20,529 nucleotides of DNA from Phycisphaerae bacterium (GTDB lineage: Bacteria; Planctomycetota; Phycisphaerae; SM23-33). Position numbers and translations under genes: made by a program. Under the pieces are notes generated by a model, which was not told where the DNA came from, did no database searches, and saw only the letters and a list, made by a program, of their open reading frames with translations. Shown piece after piece: positions 7,059 to 14,133 of this stretch. Each line of letters starts with the position of its first letter. The first letter of the stretch is position 1. The stretch spans positions 1-20,529 of the forward strand of contig JALHTV010000135.1 of assembly GCA_022866005.1 (NCBI GenBank). The letters run 5' to 3'.

Positions 7059-8156
7059 GTGGACGCCACCGGGTCTGCCAAGTGCCGTTGGCTGTTTGTT
7101 CTGGCGGCCGTGGTGCTCGCTGCGACGTGCTCGGCCGCGACAGGGGGGGTCCAGCACGTGTTTCACATCAGTGTGGACGGCCTGCGCCCCGACGCCATCA
7201 CCACCCTGGGCCCAGGTGAGTTGCCGAGCTTCTATCGGCTGCGGACCGAGGGGGCCTTCACCGACAACGCCCGGGCGGACTACTTTATCACCGAGACCCT
7301 GCCCAACCACGTCACGCAGTTGACCGCCCGCGGGGTGAAAGACCCCTACGGCAACATGGGCGCCGGCTACTCCGGCCATGACTGGACGGGCAACGGCGAT
7401 CCGGCCCCTACGGATACGCTGGAGACCCACAAGGGCTCGTACGTGGCGGGTGTCTTTGACGTCGCCCACGGCGCCGGTCTGACGACCGGCCTGTACGCCA
7501 GTAAGACCAAGTTTGTCCTGTTCCCGCAGACCTGGCCTGGGTCGATCGACTACAACCGCATCACGGATTACGACTCGCCAACGATTGTCACGCAGATGAA
7601 GGACGACATCGCCTCCCAGGTGCAGGGCTACACGTTCCTGCACCTGTGCGATCCCGACCGCGCCGGCCATGACCACGGGTGGATGGGCACTGACTACCTG
7701 GACAGCGTCAAGACGGTCGACGGGTACCTGGGCGAGGTGTTCCAGTTGATCGCGGCGAATCCGGACCTGACCGACCAGACGGCTATTGTCCTGACGGCCG
7801 ATCACGGCGGCACTGGCACCGGGCACGCAGACGCCACGAACCGCAACAACTATACCGTCCCCTTCTGTGTCTGGGGTCCGGGGGTCATGCCCGGGGCGGA
7901 TCTGTATGCGGTGAACCCCGCCACCCGCCTGGATCCCAGCACCGGCCGGCCGACGTATTACGCTGCCGGGCAGCCTATCCACAACGGCGAGGCGTCCAAC
8001 CTGTCGCTGGACCTGCTGGGGCTGGGTGCCATCCCGGGTTCGTGGTTGGACTTCCAGCAGGACCTGGCCGTCCCTGACCCGGCGACGATGACCCTGCTGA
8101 TGCTTGGCGGTTTGACCGTGCTGCGGCGGCGCCGCCGGCCACTGCCTACTTGCTGA
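7059..8156 (+). CDS. Secreted type I phosphodiesterase / alkaline-phosphatase-superfamily protein with PEP-CTERM-type tail
   Basis: This 365-residue protein has a signal peptide (hydrophobic core about 11-24, then an Ala-rich cleavage region). The enzyme resembles nucleotide pyrophosphatase/phosphodiesterases. HISVDGLRPD supplies a metal-binding Asp (40), and TETLPNHVT the nucleophile Thr80 in the TxPNH context. DPDRAGH and TADHGG supply further metal ligands. The C-terminus carries VPDPATMTLLMLGG, a short hydrophobic helix and an Arg cluster. This is the PEP-CTERM arrangement recognised by exosortase, though the tripeptide here reads PDP rather than PEP. GTG 7059 is chosen because AAGGAGG (7048-7054) lies four bases before it; an upstream TTG (7020) has no such site. 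The last 11 bases overlap the convergent beta-helix gene. Confidence 0.85.
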   Translation: MDATGSAKCRWLFVLAAVVLAATCSAATGGVQHVFHISVDGLRPDAITTLGPGELPSFYRLRTEGAFTDNARADYFITETLPNHVTQLTARGVKDPYGNMGAGYSGHDWTGNGDPAPTDTLETHKGSYVAGVFDVAHGAGLTTGLYASKTKFVLFPQTWPGSIDYNRITDYDSPTIVTQMKDDIASQVQGYTFLHLCDPDRAGHDHGWMGTDYLDSVKTVDGYLGEVFQLIAANPDLTDQTAIVLTADHGGTGTGHADATNRNNYTVPFCVWGPGVMPGADLYAVNPATRLDPSTGRPTYYAAGQPIHNGEASNLSLDLLGLGAIPGSWLDFQQDLAVPDPATMTLLMLGGLTVLRRRRRPLPTC

Positions 8157-9831
8157 CCTCATCGACGATGATGCCGACCGGGTAAGGGTACGTCTCGGTC
8201 CCCAGGTACCAGGCCGCACCCTTGACCGTGATACCCGCCTTGTTCAGCTCGGACTTCTTCTTGGACAGCTTCTCGAAGTCCTTGTGGGCGGGCGAGCCTT
8301 TCAGGAAATACCCAAAGACGTAATTGCGGGTGGAGCCGCTGGACTCGCCGACCTTCTCCAGCTTGTAGCAGGCGTAGTTGTCGCGGGGGGCGTCCTTGAG
8401 CAGAAACTCACTGCTCGGGGGGCCCATCATTGCCTTGATCTCGACGGGCTGGCCCGTGAGTTCCTTCACCCCCTCGGTGCCCTTCTTGAACGAGTCGAAC
8501 TCGACGGCCTTGTACTCCTTGGGCGCTCCGCCCCCTGTCGCTTCAGCCCCGCTGACCGCGGCGCCCGCGGCCGATTGATACACCTCTAGCTTCGCTCCCA
8601 CCAGCACTCCCTTGCCGGCCGTCGCGCTGACCAGCCCGGGCACGACCCCCTCCAGCGGGTACTCCATGCCCCAGTTCTCACGAGCCGTGCCGGGCTCGGC
8701 ATGAAGGGGCAGGCCGAGAATCCCGCGAAGCTCGTTCATGGTGTCCATGTTCAGCTTGCCTGGTTCGCTGGCGACGAACGCGGAGAACTTGCCGAACCAT
8801 TCCTTGTCTGGCCTCAAGCCCGGATCGGCGTCGCTGTTGTCGCCGGCCTCGGAGAGCATGTAGCTGGCGGCATCCTTGTTCAAATCCTTCAGCTCCTCCG
8901 GCTTCCAGACCAGCAGGTTCTTCTTGTCGGCGTCCATGTACTTGTAGTAGCCGCCTTGGCACTGGAACAGGACGTTGCCCTTGAGGACCGTGTTGTCGTT
9001 GCCAAAGGTGTTGTTGACGGCGTTGCCTTCCTCGCCGCCCTCGGTCTGCATGAAGGCGATGACGCAGTCCTGCACGAGGGTCTGCCCTAGCCGCCCGACG
9101 AACACACCGATGCCGCCGCCCTTGCCCGGCTGGAACCAGCAGAAGACCACGGTGCAGTTGCGGATCGTCACCTTGCTGCCTTCCTGGGCCGACCGCGTGC
9201 TGATGCCCTCGCGGAAGGTGTTGACGATAAAGCAGTTAGCGATCTCGTTGTCCTGCCCGGCCCAGGTGCCGTAGATCCCTTCCCCGTAGGGATTCAGCAG
9301 GATGCAGTTGCGGATCTTGATGTCCTTGGCGTTGACCTTCAGCAGGCAGCCGTTCCAGGAGTCCTTAGCCTGGATCTTGCTGGCCGTGTAGCTGTTCCGG
9401 CTGGCGCTGTTGAGGACCAGCCCGTCGACGATCAGCCCACTGTGGTCCGCGCCGCTGGCCCCCTCGAGGATTCCGTCGGGCAGGCCGGTGGCACCGCCCT
9501 TGTAGTCTTTGGCCCGCTGGAGGATGGTGAAGTACTTGAACGGGTTGCGCTGGGAGAAGTCCGGGCTGTAGCCGCCGGCAAGGGTCAGGTTCGGCACCTT
9601 GGCCAGGAACGACCCGCAGCCGCCCTTGCCTTCGTACACCCCGGCCGCGACGTGGATCACGTCCCCGCGCGCCGCCTTGTCCAGCGCCTTCCACAGGGTG
9701 GGCATGGGCTTGTCCTTGGCCGAGCCGTCGCCGTCCGCGCCGGCCTTGACGTAGATGTCCGCCGACCAAGCCGATCCCACCGGCAACACCAGCACGAACA
9801 AACCACAGACCCACCATCGCAGGTTGCACAT
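8146..9831 (-). CDS. Secreted right-handed parallel beta-helix repeat protein
   Basis: This 561-residue exported protein has signal peptide MCNLRWWVCGLFVLVLPVGS, probably cleaved near AWSA. ADIYVKAGADGDGSAKDKPM and a following TLWKALDKAARGDVIHVAAG are the usual opening of DUF1565-like/pectate-lyase-like beta-helix proteins. The middle third shows regular coils with repeated VxxxNCxxxN/IxNCxxxN patterns (IKIRNCILLN, NEIANCFIVN, VTIRNCTVVF, TLVQDCVIAF). The C-terminal third (from about 400) is not part of the helix and contains a compact Lys-rich domain of unknown role. No catalytic residues are evident, so adhesion, matrix or polysaccharide binding is as likely as lyase activity. ATG 9831 is preferred over an upstream in-frame start at 9855 because AAGGAGAG (9837-9844) precedes it. 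Confidence 0.8.
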   Translation of the reverse strand: MCNLRWWVCGLFVLVLPVGSAWSADIYVKAGADGDGSAKDKPMPTLWKALDKAARGDVIHVAAGVYEGKGGCGSFLAKVPNLTLAGGYSPDFSQRNPFKYFTILQRAKDYKGGATGLPDGILEGASGADHSGLIVDGLVLNSASRNSYTASKIQAKDSWNGCLLKVNAKDIKIRNCILLNPYGEGIYGTWAGQDNEIANCFIVNTFREGISTRSAQEGSKVTIRNCTVVFCWFQPGKGGGIGVFVGRLGQTLVQDCVIAFMQTEGGEEGNAVNNTFGNDNTVLKGNVLFQCQGGYYKYMDADKKNLLVWKPEELKDLNKDAASYMLSEAGDNSDADPGLRPDKEWFGKFSAFVASEPGKLNMDTMNELRGILGLPLHAEPGTARENWGMEYPLEGVVPGLVSATAGKGVLVGAKLEVYQSAAGAAVSGAEATGGGAPKEYKAVEFDSFKKGTEGVKELTGQPVEIKAMMGPPSSEFLLKDAPRDNYACYKLEKVGESSGSTRNYVFGYFLKGSPAHKDFEKLSKKKSELNKAGITVKGAAWYLGTETYPYPVGIIVDEVSK

Positions 9832-9915
9832 GATCGCTCTCCTTACTTGCCACATACGGCCGGGATTGCGGCGACTGCACTAAGACCCGTTGCGGACATG
9901 CATGCGGGCTCTGCA

Positions 9916-9943
9916 ATGATAGAGGTTGAAGCCCGTCTTACAA
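9916..9943 (-). promoter_or_regulatory. Sigma70-like promoter for the beta-helix gene, flanked by an inverted repeat
   Basis: On the minus strand TTGTAA (9943-9938) and TATCAT (9921-9916, five of six) are spaced by 16 bases. Plus-strand CGGGCT (9905-9910) and AGCCCG (9930-9935) form an inverted repeat straddling the -10 element and could be an operator. The start codon lies about 85 bases downstream. Confidence 0.5.
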
Positions 9944-10093
9944 CACAATTCATAGCAGGAGGGGTGCACGTCCGTGCTCCACGGCCTGGGCCGCGGAGGG
10001 CTTGCTCCATCCCCTTTCGCTGCGGCCAGTTATGAGGGGGCCATGCTCCAGGAGCTCGGGCTCTGCCCCGCGACACCCGGCCGCTTTTTGGGG

Positions 10094-10122
10094 TTCACGG
10101 ATTCGGCCTGGTGTGCTATCAT
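10094..10122 (+). promoter_or_regulatory. Sigma70-like promoter for the alpha/beta hydrolase
   Basis: TTCACG (10094-10099) and TATCAT (10117-10122) have a 17-base spacer, and TGC directly before the -10 makes it an extended type. The start codon at 10146 is about 15 bases after the expected transcription start. With the minus-strand promoter at 9916-9943 it makes the ~310-base gap a divergent control region. Confidence 0.6.
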
Positions 10123-10145
10123 CGTAGTGGGAACAGGAGGTTTCC

Positions 10146-11471
10146 GTGCGTCTGACCGTTCCATCGCAACTGCGCAGGCCGGTGTATCTTGTGGCCCTGG
10201 CGGCGATCTACGGGTTGTGCCTCTTGCTGTGCGGGTCGGCCTTTGAGGCCGTGTACCTGGCCTCGGTTCCGGGCTTGCTGGCCTGGATTGTTCTGGCTCG
10301 GCCGAGTGCGCATCCCAGCCTGTCCAGGCGGCACCTGGTCTACTTGGCCGTGCTGGCCGTCTTGGTCACGGGGTACCTCTTTGGCTATGCGCGGGTCACC
10401 CCGTTGGTCACCGTGCGGTGGGGCGAGATCGTCGCGGCGATGTACTTCCTGGGATCGCTGCACGTGATCCTGTGGTGCCTGGACGCCGCCGTCCACGCGG
10501 GGACCACCCGGGTCCTGAGTCTGTGCCGCGTCGGGGCGGTGAGGTGGCGCCGGGCGGTCGAGGCCGGCGTGCGCGTCGGGGCGATGTTTCTCCTGGGCGG
10601 GCCTGTCGTCGCGGCGGCCCTGACCACGCATTGGGTCAAGTTCGACGATGCCAATGATCCCCGCCGGCTGTGCGGCCTGCCGTATGAGCGTGCGGGATTC
10701 TACACCTCCGATGGCGTACACATCCGGGCCTGGTACATCCCCAGCCACGACGCGCTGGGTGACGACTCTACGGTGATCCTCGTGCCGGGGCGAGGCATGG
10801 GCAAGGCCAGCGCCCTCGGCCAGGCTACGAAGATCCTCGCCAGCGGCAGCAACGTGCTGCTGGTGGACCTGCGAGGGGAGGGGGCGAGCTCCGGGCACTC
10901 CCGCGGCTTCGGTGTGGTCGAGTCGAAGGACGTGTCGGCGGCGGTTTGCTATCTCCGTCAGGCCCATCCCCACCAGAGCCGGCAGGTGTTCGCCCTGGGC
11001 ATCTCGCAGGGGGCCACTGCGGTCCTGGGTGCAGCCGCGACCGACCGCCGCATCGAGGCGGTAGTGGCTGACAGCGTGCCTCCCTCGCCGCGCGATGAGA
11101 TCGGCCGGGCCACCTCGTGGCTCCCTTGGCCGCTGGGGGGGTACTTCCGGGAGGCGACGCTGGTGCTCGCGTCGATGCACCTGGGCCATGACCTGCGATT
11201 GGAGGCGGCCTGCTCCAGGATCGCCTGGGTCAGCCCAAGGCCGGTCCTGCTGATCCACGGGCAGGAAGACACCGCCGTGCCGATTGGCACCGCCGAGCGG
11301 CTCTACGCGTCGGCGGGAGGCCCGGTCAGGTTGTGGCGGGTGCCCGGGGCCGGCCATGCGGAGCCGTTCCTGAAGGACCCCCGGGGGTACGCGCAGGTCG
11401 TCACCAAGACGTTCAAGTCCGTTCGCCTGGGCCTGCCTGCCTTCCAGTGGGCGTCGGGCACGAACCGGTAG
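10146..11471 (+). CDS. Membrane-anchored alpha/beta hydrolase
   Basis: This 441-residue protein has two parts. The first ~165 residues hold about five hydrophobic segments (around 13-30, 35-51, 64-81, 93-112 and 141-160). The remainder is an alpha/beta-hydrolase domain in the serine aminopeptidase/DUF-type esterase group. The catalytic triad is visible: Ser287 in GISQGA (GxSxG), Asp375 in HGQEDTAVP and His404 in GAGHAEP. The oxyanion region is LVPGRGMGK. GTG 10146 is preceded by GGAGG (10136-10140) at five bases. The substrate is unknown; peptides, lipids or polysaccharide acyl groups are all possible. It stands alone and converges with the pilus operon, so no pathway is implied by context. 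Confidence 0.82.
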   Translation: MRLTVPSQLRRPVYLVALAAIYGLCLLLCGSAFEAVYLASVPGLLAWIVLARPSAHPSLSRRHLVYLAVLAVLVTGYLFGYARVTPLVTVRWGEIVAAMYFLGSLHVILWCLDAAVHAGTTRVLSLCRVGAVRWRRAVEAGVRVGAMFLLGGPVVAAALTTHWVKFDDANDPRRLCGLPYERAGFYTSDGVHIRAWYIPSHDALGDDSTVILVPGRGMGKASALGQATKILASGSNVLLVDLRGEGASSGHSRGFGVVESKDVSAAVCYLRQAHPHQSRQVFALGISQGATAVLGAAATDRRIEAVVADSVPPSPRDEIGRATSWLPWPLGGYFREATLVLASMHLGHDLRLEAACSRIAWVSPRPVLLIHGQEDTAVPIGTAERLYASAGGPVRLWRVPGAGHAEPFLKDPRGYAQVVTKTFKSVRLGLPAFQWASGTNR

Positions 11472-11480
11472 ACCGGTTCG
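11461..11480. terminator. Hairpin spanning the hydrolase stop codon
   Basis: CGAACCGG (11461-11468) pairs perfectly with CCGGTTCG (11473-11480), leaving the tetraloop TAGA whose first three bases are the stop codon. It lies 41 bases from the end of the converging pilus operon. A bidirectional terminator is plausible, but no T-tract follows. Confidence 0.45.
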
Positions 11481-11521
11481 ACCCGGCAGGCGCACGTCAC
11501 TTCCCCTCGCCGGCCTGTGCT

Positions 11522-11881
11522 CTAGAATTCCTCAGGCGCCAGCGGGAGCGAGGCGTCGCCCGCCGTGGCGGGGCGAACGGACACGGTGGCCTCGGGGGGC
11601 GACGAGAGGTCGAACGTGATCACGTACATCCTGCCGCTGTCCACGTCGACCCGGCAGGAGTAGGGATTCTCGGACGGGGTGCCGGTCTCCAGCAGGGCCA
11701 ATCCCCAGGCCAGGGCCCGGATGGCGCCGTGCTCTCGGTCCTGACGGATCATGAGGGCCTTGGCCGTTCGCAGATTGGAGCTCAGGGCGCTGAACGCCGC
11801 CACCCAGGCCAGCATCGCCAGGGCCAGGAAGGCCATCGTGCCCAGCAGCACGTGTCCGCGGCGGTGGGATCGCGTGCTCAT
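11522..11881 (-). CDS. GspK/PilX-like minor pseudopilin
   Basis: This 119-residue protein starts MSTRSHRRGHVLLGTMAFLA, a basic leader and Gly followed by a long hydrophobic helix. The usual Glu at mature position 5 is replaced (HVLLG), which is typical of the GspK/PilX class that caps the pseudopilus. The globular part is much shorter than classical GspK (usually ~300 residues), so it resembles PilX-type minor pilins. ATG 11881 overlaps the preceding stop in an ATGA junction. It is the last gene of the operon and lies next to the other minor pseudopilins, which supports a priming-complex role. Confidence 0.65.
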   Translation of the reverse strand: MSTRSHRRGHVLLGTMAFLALAMLAWVAAFSALSSNLRTAKALMIRQDREHGAIRALAWGLALLETGTPSENPYSCRVDVDSGRMYVITFDLSSPPEATVSVRPATAGDASLPLAPEEF

Positions 11882-12354
11882 GACGTGCTCCACAAGAGGG
11901 TGGCCTGGCGCTGGGTCTGACCACAGGTCACGGTGACCACCAGGCGCAGGACCGACCCGCCGATGTCTTCCACCAGGAAGCTGGAGACGTTGCTCGCGAT
12001 GGGGATGGACACGGCCATTCTGTGGTCGAAGCGGCGCAGATTGCTCCCATCGGGGGAATACTCCACCAAGGTCTCCTGGCCGTCCAGGGAGTAGCGGGAG
12101 ATCATCAGCCGGTGCTCGTCGACGCGCATCAGCCAGTTGACCGATCCCATATCGCCCCGGAGGGCCTCCAGGGCGAGCTTCAGCTCCCGGGCCGCCGTGG
12201 CTCGCTGGGATAGATCCGCGGTCTGGAGGGAAAAGTGCCGCCACAGTTGAGCGGTCATCGCCCCCAGCACGATCGCCAGCAGCGAGGCGACCAGCAGCTC
12301 CAGCAAGGTGAAGCCTCGAACGGGCCGCACACACATGTCGCAGGACTGCTTCAT
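11878..12354 (-). CDS. GspJ/PilW-like minor pseudopilin
   Basis: This 158-residue protein has a 14-residue leader (MKQSCDMCVRPVRG) and a canonical class III cleavage site G|FTLLELLVASLLAI with Glu at mature position 5. A long N-terminal helix is followed by a heptad-like stretch (SQRATAARELKLALEALRGD) and a beta-rich domain with RRFDHRM and a C-terminal strand pair. Order after the GspI-like and before the GspK-like gene matches the H-I-J-K order of secretion pseudopilins. ATG 12354 has AGAGAGA a few bases upstream, and the next gene overlaps by four bases. The leader contains two Cys residues, which is uncommon. Confidence 0.75.
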   Translation of the reverse strand: MKQSCDMCVRPVRGFTLLELLVASLLAIVLGAMTAQLWRHFSLQTADLSQRATAARELKLALEALRGDMGSVNWLMRVDEHRLMISRYSLDGQETLVEYSPDGSNLRRFDHRMAVSIPIASNVSSFLVEDIGGSVLRLVVTVTCGQTQRQATLLWSTS

Positions 12355-12380
12355 CGTGATCTCTCTGCCGGGGGCCTTCT

Positions 12381-12809
12381 TTACTCGTTCGGTTCCAGCG
12401 TCCCCTGAGCTGACATCGTCTGGCCCGGCCGGGAAAAGGTGACCAGGGTCACCACGTTGTCCTTCTGCTTCGATGTCGGCGGTGGCTCCCAGGCGTCCTG
12501 GCCGGCGCCTTCGGCGAACTCGGCTGGGGCGCCCAGGGTGCGCATCCAGCCGGTCTGTTTCACGACGTGGTAGGTCCGATCGGGGACGCACCAGGCCTCC
12601 AGGCGGGCGATCTGCTTGCCCTGGCGGATCATCAAGCCCGACAGGCCGATGATGCCGATGGCCAGCACGGCCACAGAGACCTGCAACTCCAGCAGGGTGA
12701 ACCCTCCGGCCGATCGGGGCGAGCGATGGGATCGCGCGGCGCCGGCGCGGCCGAGGGCCCCGCCCGTTCCCCGGGAGGCTTGTTGACCGGGATTGCCCGG
12801 CATGTGCAT
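12381..12809 (-). CDS. GspI/PilV-like minor pseudopilin with a long leader
   Basis: This 142-residue protein has cleavage site GG|FTLLELQVSVAVLAIGIIG at Gly36/Phe37 with Glu41 at mature position 5, as in GspI/PilV. The leader of 36 residues is Arg/Gly/Ala-rich and much longer than the usual 5-15. The mature part is ~106 residues, ending in a Pro-rich and Thr-rich tail. ATG 12809 is supported by GGAGGG ending six bases upstream, which itself overlaps the stop of the fusion gene before it. A second in-frame ATG two codons later is also possible. It acts with the neighbouring minor pilins at the pseudopilus tip. Confidence 0.72.
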   Translation of the reverse strand: MHMPGNPGQQASRGTGGALGRAGAARSHRSPRSAGGFTLLELQVSVAVLAIGIIGLSGLMIRQGKQIARLEAWCVPDRTYHVVKQTGWMRTLGAPAEFAEGAGQDAWEPPPTSKQKDNVVTLVTFSRPGQTMSAQGTLEPNE

Positions 12810-12819
12810 GTCCGCCCTC

Positions 12820-13617
12820 CTACGGGATAGGGGTCAGGACCGAGCCATCCGTGGACGTAATGGTCCCGCTGATCGTGCCTTCCTCGTCGATGAGGATCTG
12901 CCCGCTCCACACGGTGCTGTTGTGTCGCGTGGCTCGACAGACAAACTCGGATTCATTCGCACTGACGGCCTCATAGACGTAGACCGCACTGGGGTCGTTG
13001 GCGGTTTGGACTATGGCGGAGTCCACCAGGTCCATGGACTGCAAGTTCGATAGATCCGGCGCGAAGTAACGTTCCTCCAGCCAGTAGGCTCGCTGGGCTG
13101 CCCACAGGATCTTCAGGTTCGCCACGGCGGCGTCCATCCTGGAGCACTCGATCGCCCGGGTGAAGATCGGGGCCGCCAGAGTCATCATCAGGCAGATGAT
13201 CACCATCGCGATGGACAGTTCCATCAGGGTGAACCCCCCCTTGCCATTCGGGACCTTGGACCGTCGGGGGGCCGAGGGGCAGATGTCGGAACCGAAGTGC
13301 TTCAGGAACCACTCGTAGTCGCCCGCCTCATCGTCCATCAGCAGCTCGACCCCCAGGATGTTCCCCTCCGGCAACGCGCGCATCCACCGCACCGCACCGA
13401 ACAGGGTGATTCGGCGGACGCCCTCGCCGGGCTGGGGGAGAAACAGCTCCAGGCCCACCAGCTCCCCGGCCGGGAGGGTGCGCTGCGAGAAGACCGCCAC
13501 CCCTCCCTCGGAGGCATTCAGCGCCTGGCCTGCGTATCGCTCCAGCTTCCCGTTGCTCGAGCGGAAGATGAGGTCTGCCCGGAGCGCGCCGCGTTCATGT
13601 TTCCTAAACTTGCGCAT
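12820..13617 (-). CDS. PilZ domain fused to a class III prepilin (candidate c-di-GMP-responsive pseudopilin)
   Basis: This 265-residue single frame has two modules. Residues ~1-110 form a PilZ domain: RxxxR is R5-KHE-R9, and the D/NxSxxG motif is N34-A-S36-E-G-G39, so both c-di-GMP contact motifs are intact. A short basic linker (SAPRRSKVPNGKGG) leads to a canonical prepilin site after Gly128, F129-T-L-M-E133, with Glu at mature position 5 and a hydrophobic helix to ~151. The 137-residue mature part resembles GspH/GspG-type pseudopilins. No ATG, GTG or TTG lies between the PilZ domain's Met94 and the cleavage site, arguing against separate translation. The start at 13617 lacks a clear Shine-Dalgarno sequence and follows a 153-base spacer. 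Both modules are individually clear; function of the fusion is inference. Confidence 0.85.
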   Translation of the reverse strand: MRKFRKHERGALRADLIFRSSNGKLERYAGQALNASEGGVAVFSQRTLPAGELVGLELFLPQPGEGVRRITLFGAVRWMRALPEGNILGVELLMDDEAGDYEWFLKHFGSDICPSAPRRSKVPNGKGGFTLMELSIAMVIICLMMTLAAPIFTRAIECSRMDAAVANLKILWAAQRAYWLEERYFAPDLSNLQSMDLVDSAIVQTANDPSAVYVYEAVSANESEFVCRATRHNSTVWSGQILIDEEGTISGTITSTDGSVLTPIP

Positions 13618-13770
13618 GATCGTGTGCCGGGGGGTTCGCCCCTGCGGTGGGGGGGTTGGCTCTGGACGTTGTCTTGCGTTGCCCGGGGCCTGTGGCCCTC
13701 CTGCCGGGCAGGGGTGAACAGCCCCCCGGTCGGCACGGGCGCCTTGTGGGGCAGGGTGTCGGCAGCAAGC
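13618..13770 (-). other. GC-rich spacer between the two PilZ genes
   Basis: This is the largest gap inside the operon downstream of the second pilin. It contains G- and C-runs, a small GGGCC/GGCCC stem (13686-13698) and a GGGG/CCCC stem with a 4-base loop just before the fusion gene's start. No purine-rich ribosome-binding site is present. It could hold an internal control element or be simple spacer. Confidence 0.4.
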
Positions 13771-14121
13771 CTATTGTCCCAGTTTGTCGTCGATGAGGTT
13801 GCATAAGATCGGCTGCGTTGCGGGTGTCAGTTCGGGGTCAAAGAGGGCCCCGATGGTGGTGCCGCGCGTCTCGACGGAGGAGCGGCCGACGCGGGCGTGC
13901 ACCTGCGTCCAGTAGGACTGGCCATTGCGGGTCAGGTGGATCGTGATGCGGACATCGTTCCCCACGGGGAGGAACTTAGCGGAGTAGAACCCGATCCCCC
14001 CGCGGCTGATGTTGATGCTCCGCCCGGGGCACGACTGGCCGGTGCACAGGTCCTCAATGGTCAGGTCTGTCAGCATGGGGACCCGGTCGTGTCTTCGGCG
14101 TTCGGGTTCGGGCAGGGTCAT
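13771..14121 (-). CDS. Stand-alone PilZ domain protein
   Basis: This 116-residue cytoplasmic protein consists almost only of a PilZ domain. RRRHDRVP supplies RxxxR (R9-R13) and NISRGGIGF supplies N37-x-S39-x-x-G42, both required for c-di-GMP binding in this family. ATG 14121 is preceded by GAGGAGG (14128-14134), which overlaps the stop of the platform gene. The gene is therefore co-transcribed with the assembly machinery. By analogy with PilZ-type regulators it may link c-di-GMP level to ATPase or platform activity. It is distinct in sequence from the PilZ domain in the next gene, so not a recent duplicate. Confidence 0.85.
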   Translation of the reverse strand: MTLPEPERRRHDRVPMLTDLTIEDLCTGQSCPGRSINISRGGIGFYSAKFLPVGNDVRITIHLTRNGQSYWTQVHARVGRSSVETRGTTIGALFDPELTPATQPILCNLIDDKLGQ

Positions 14122-14133
14122 CTTGCGCCTCCT

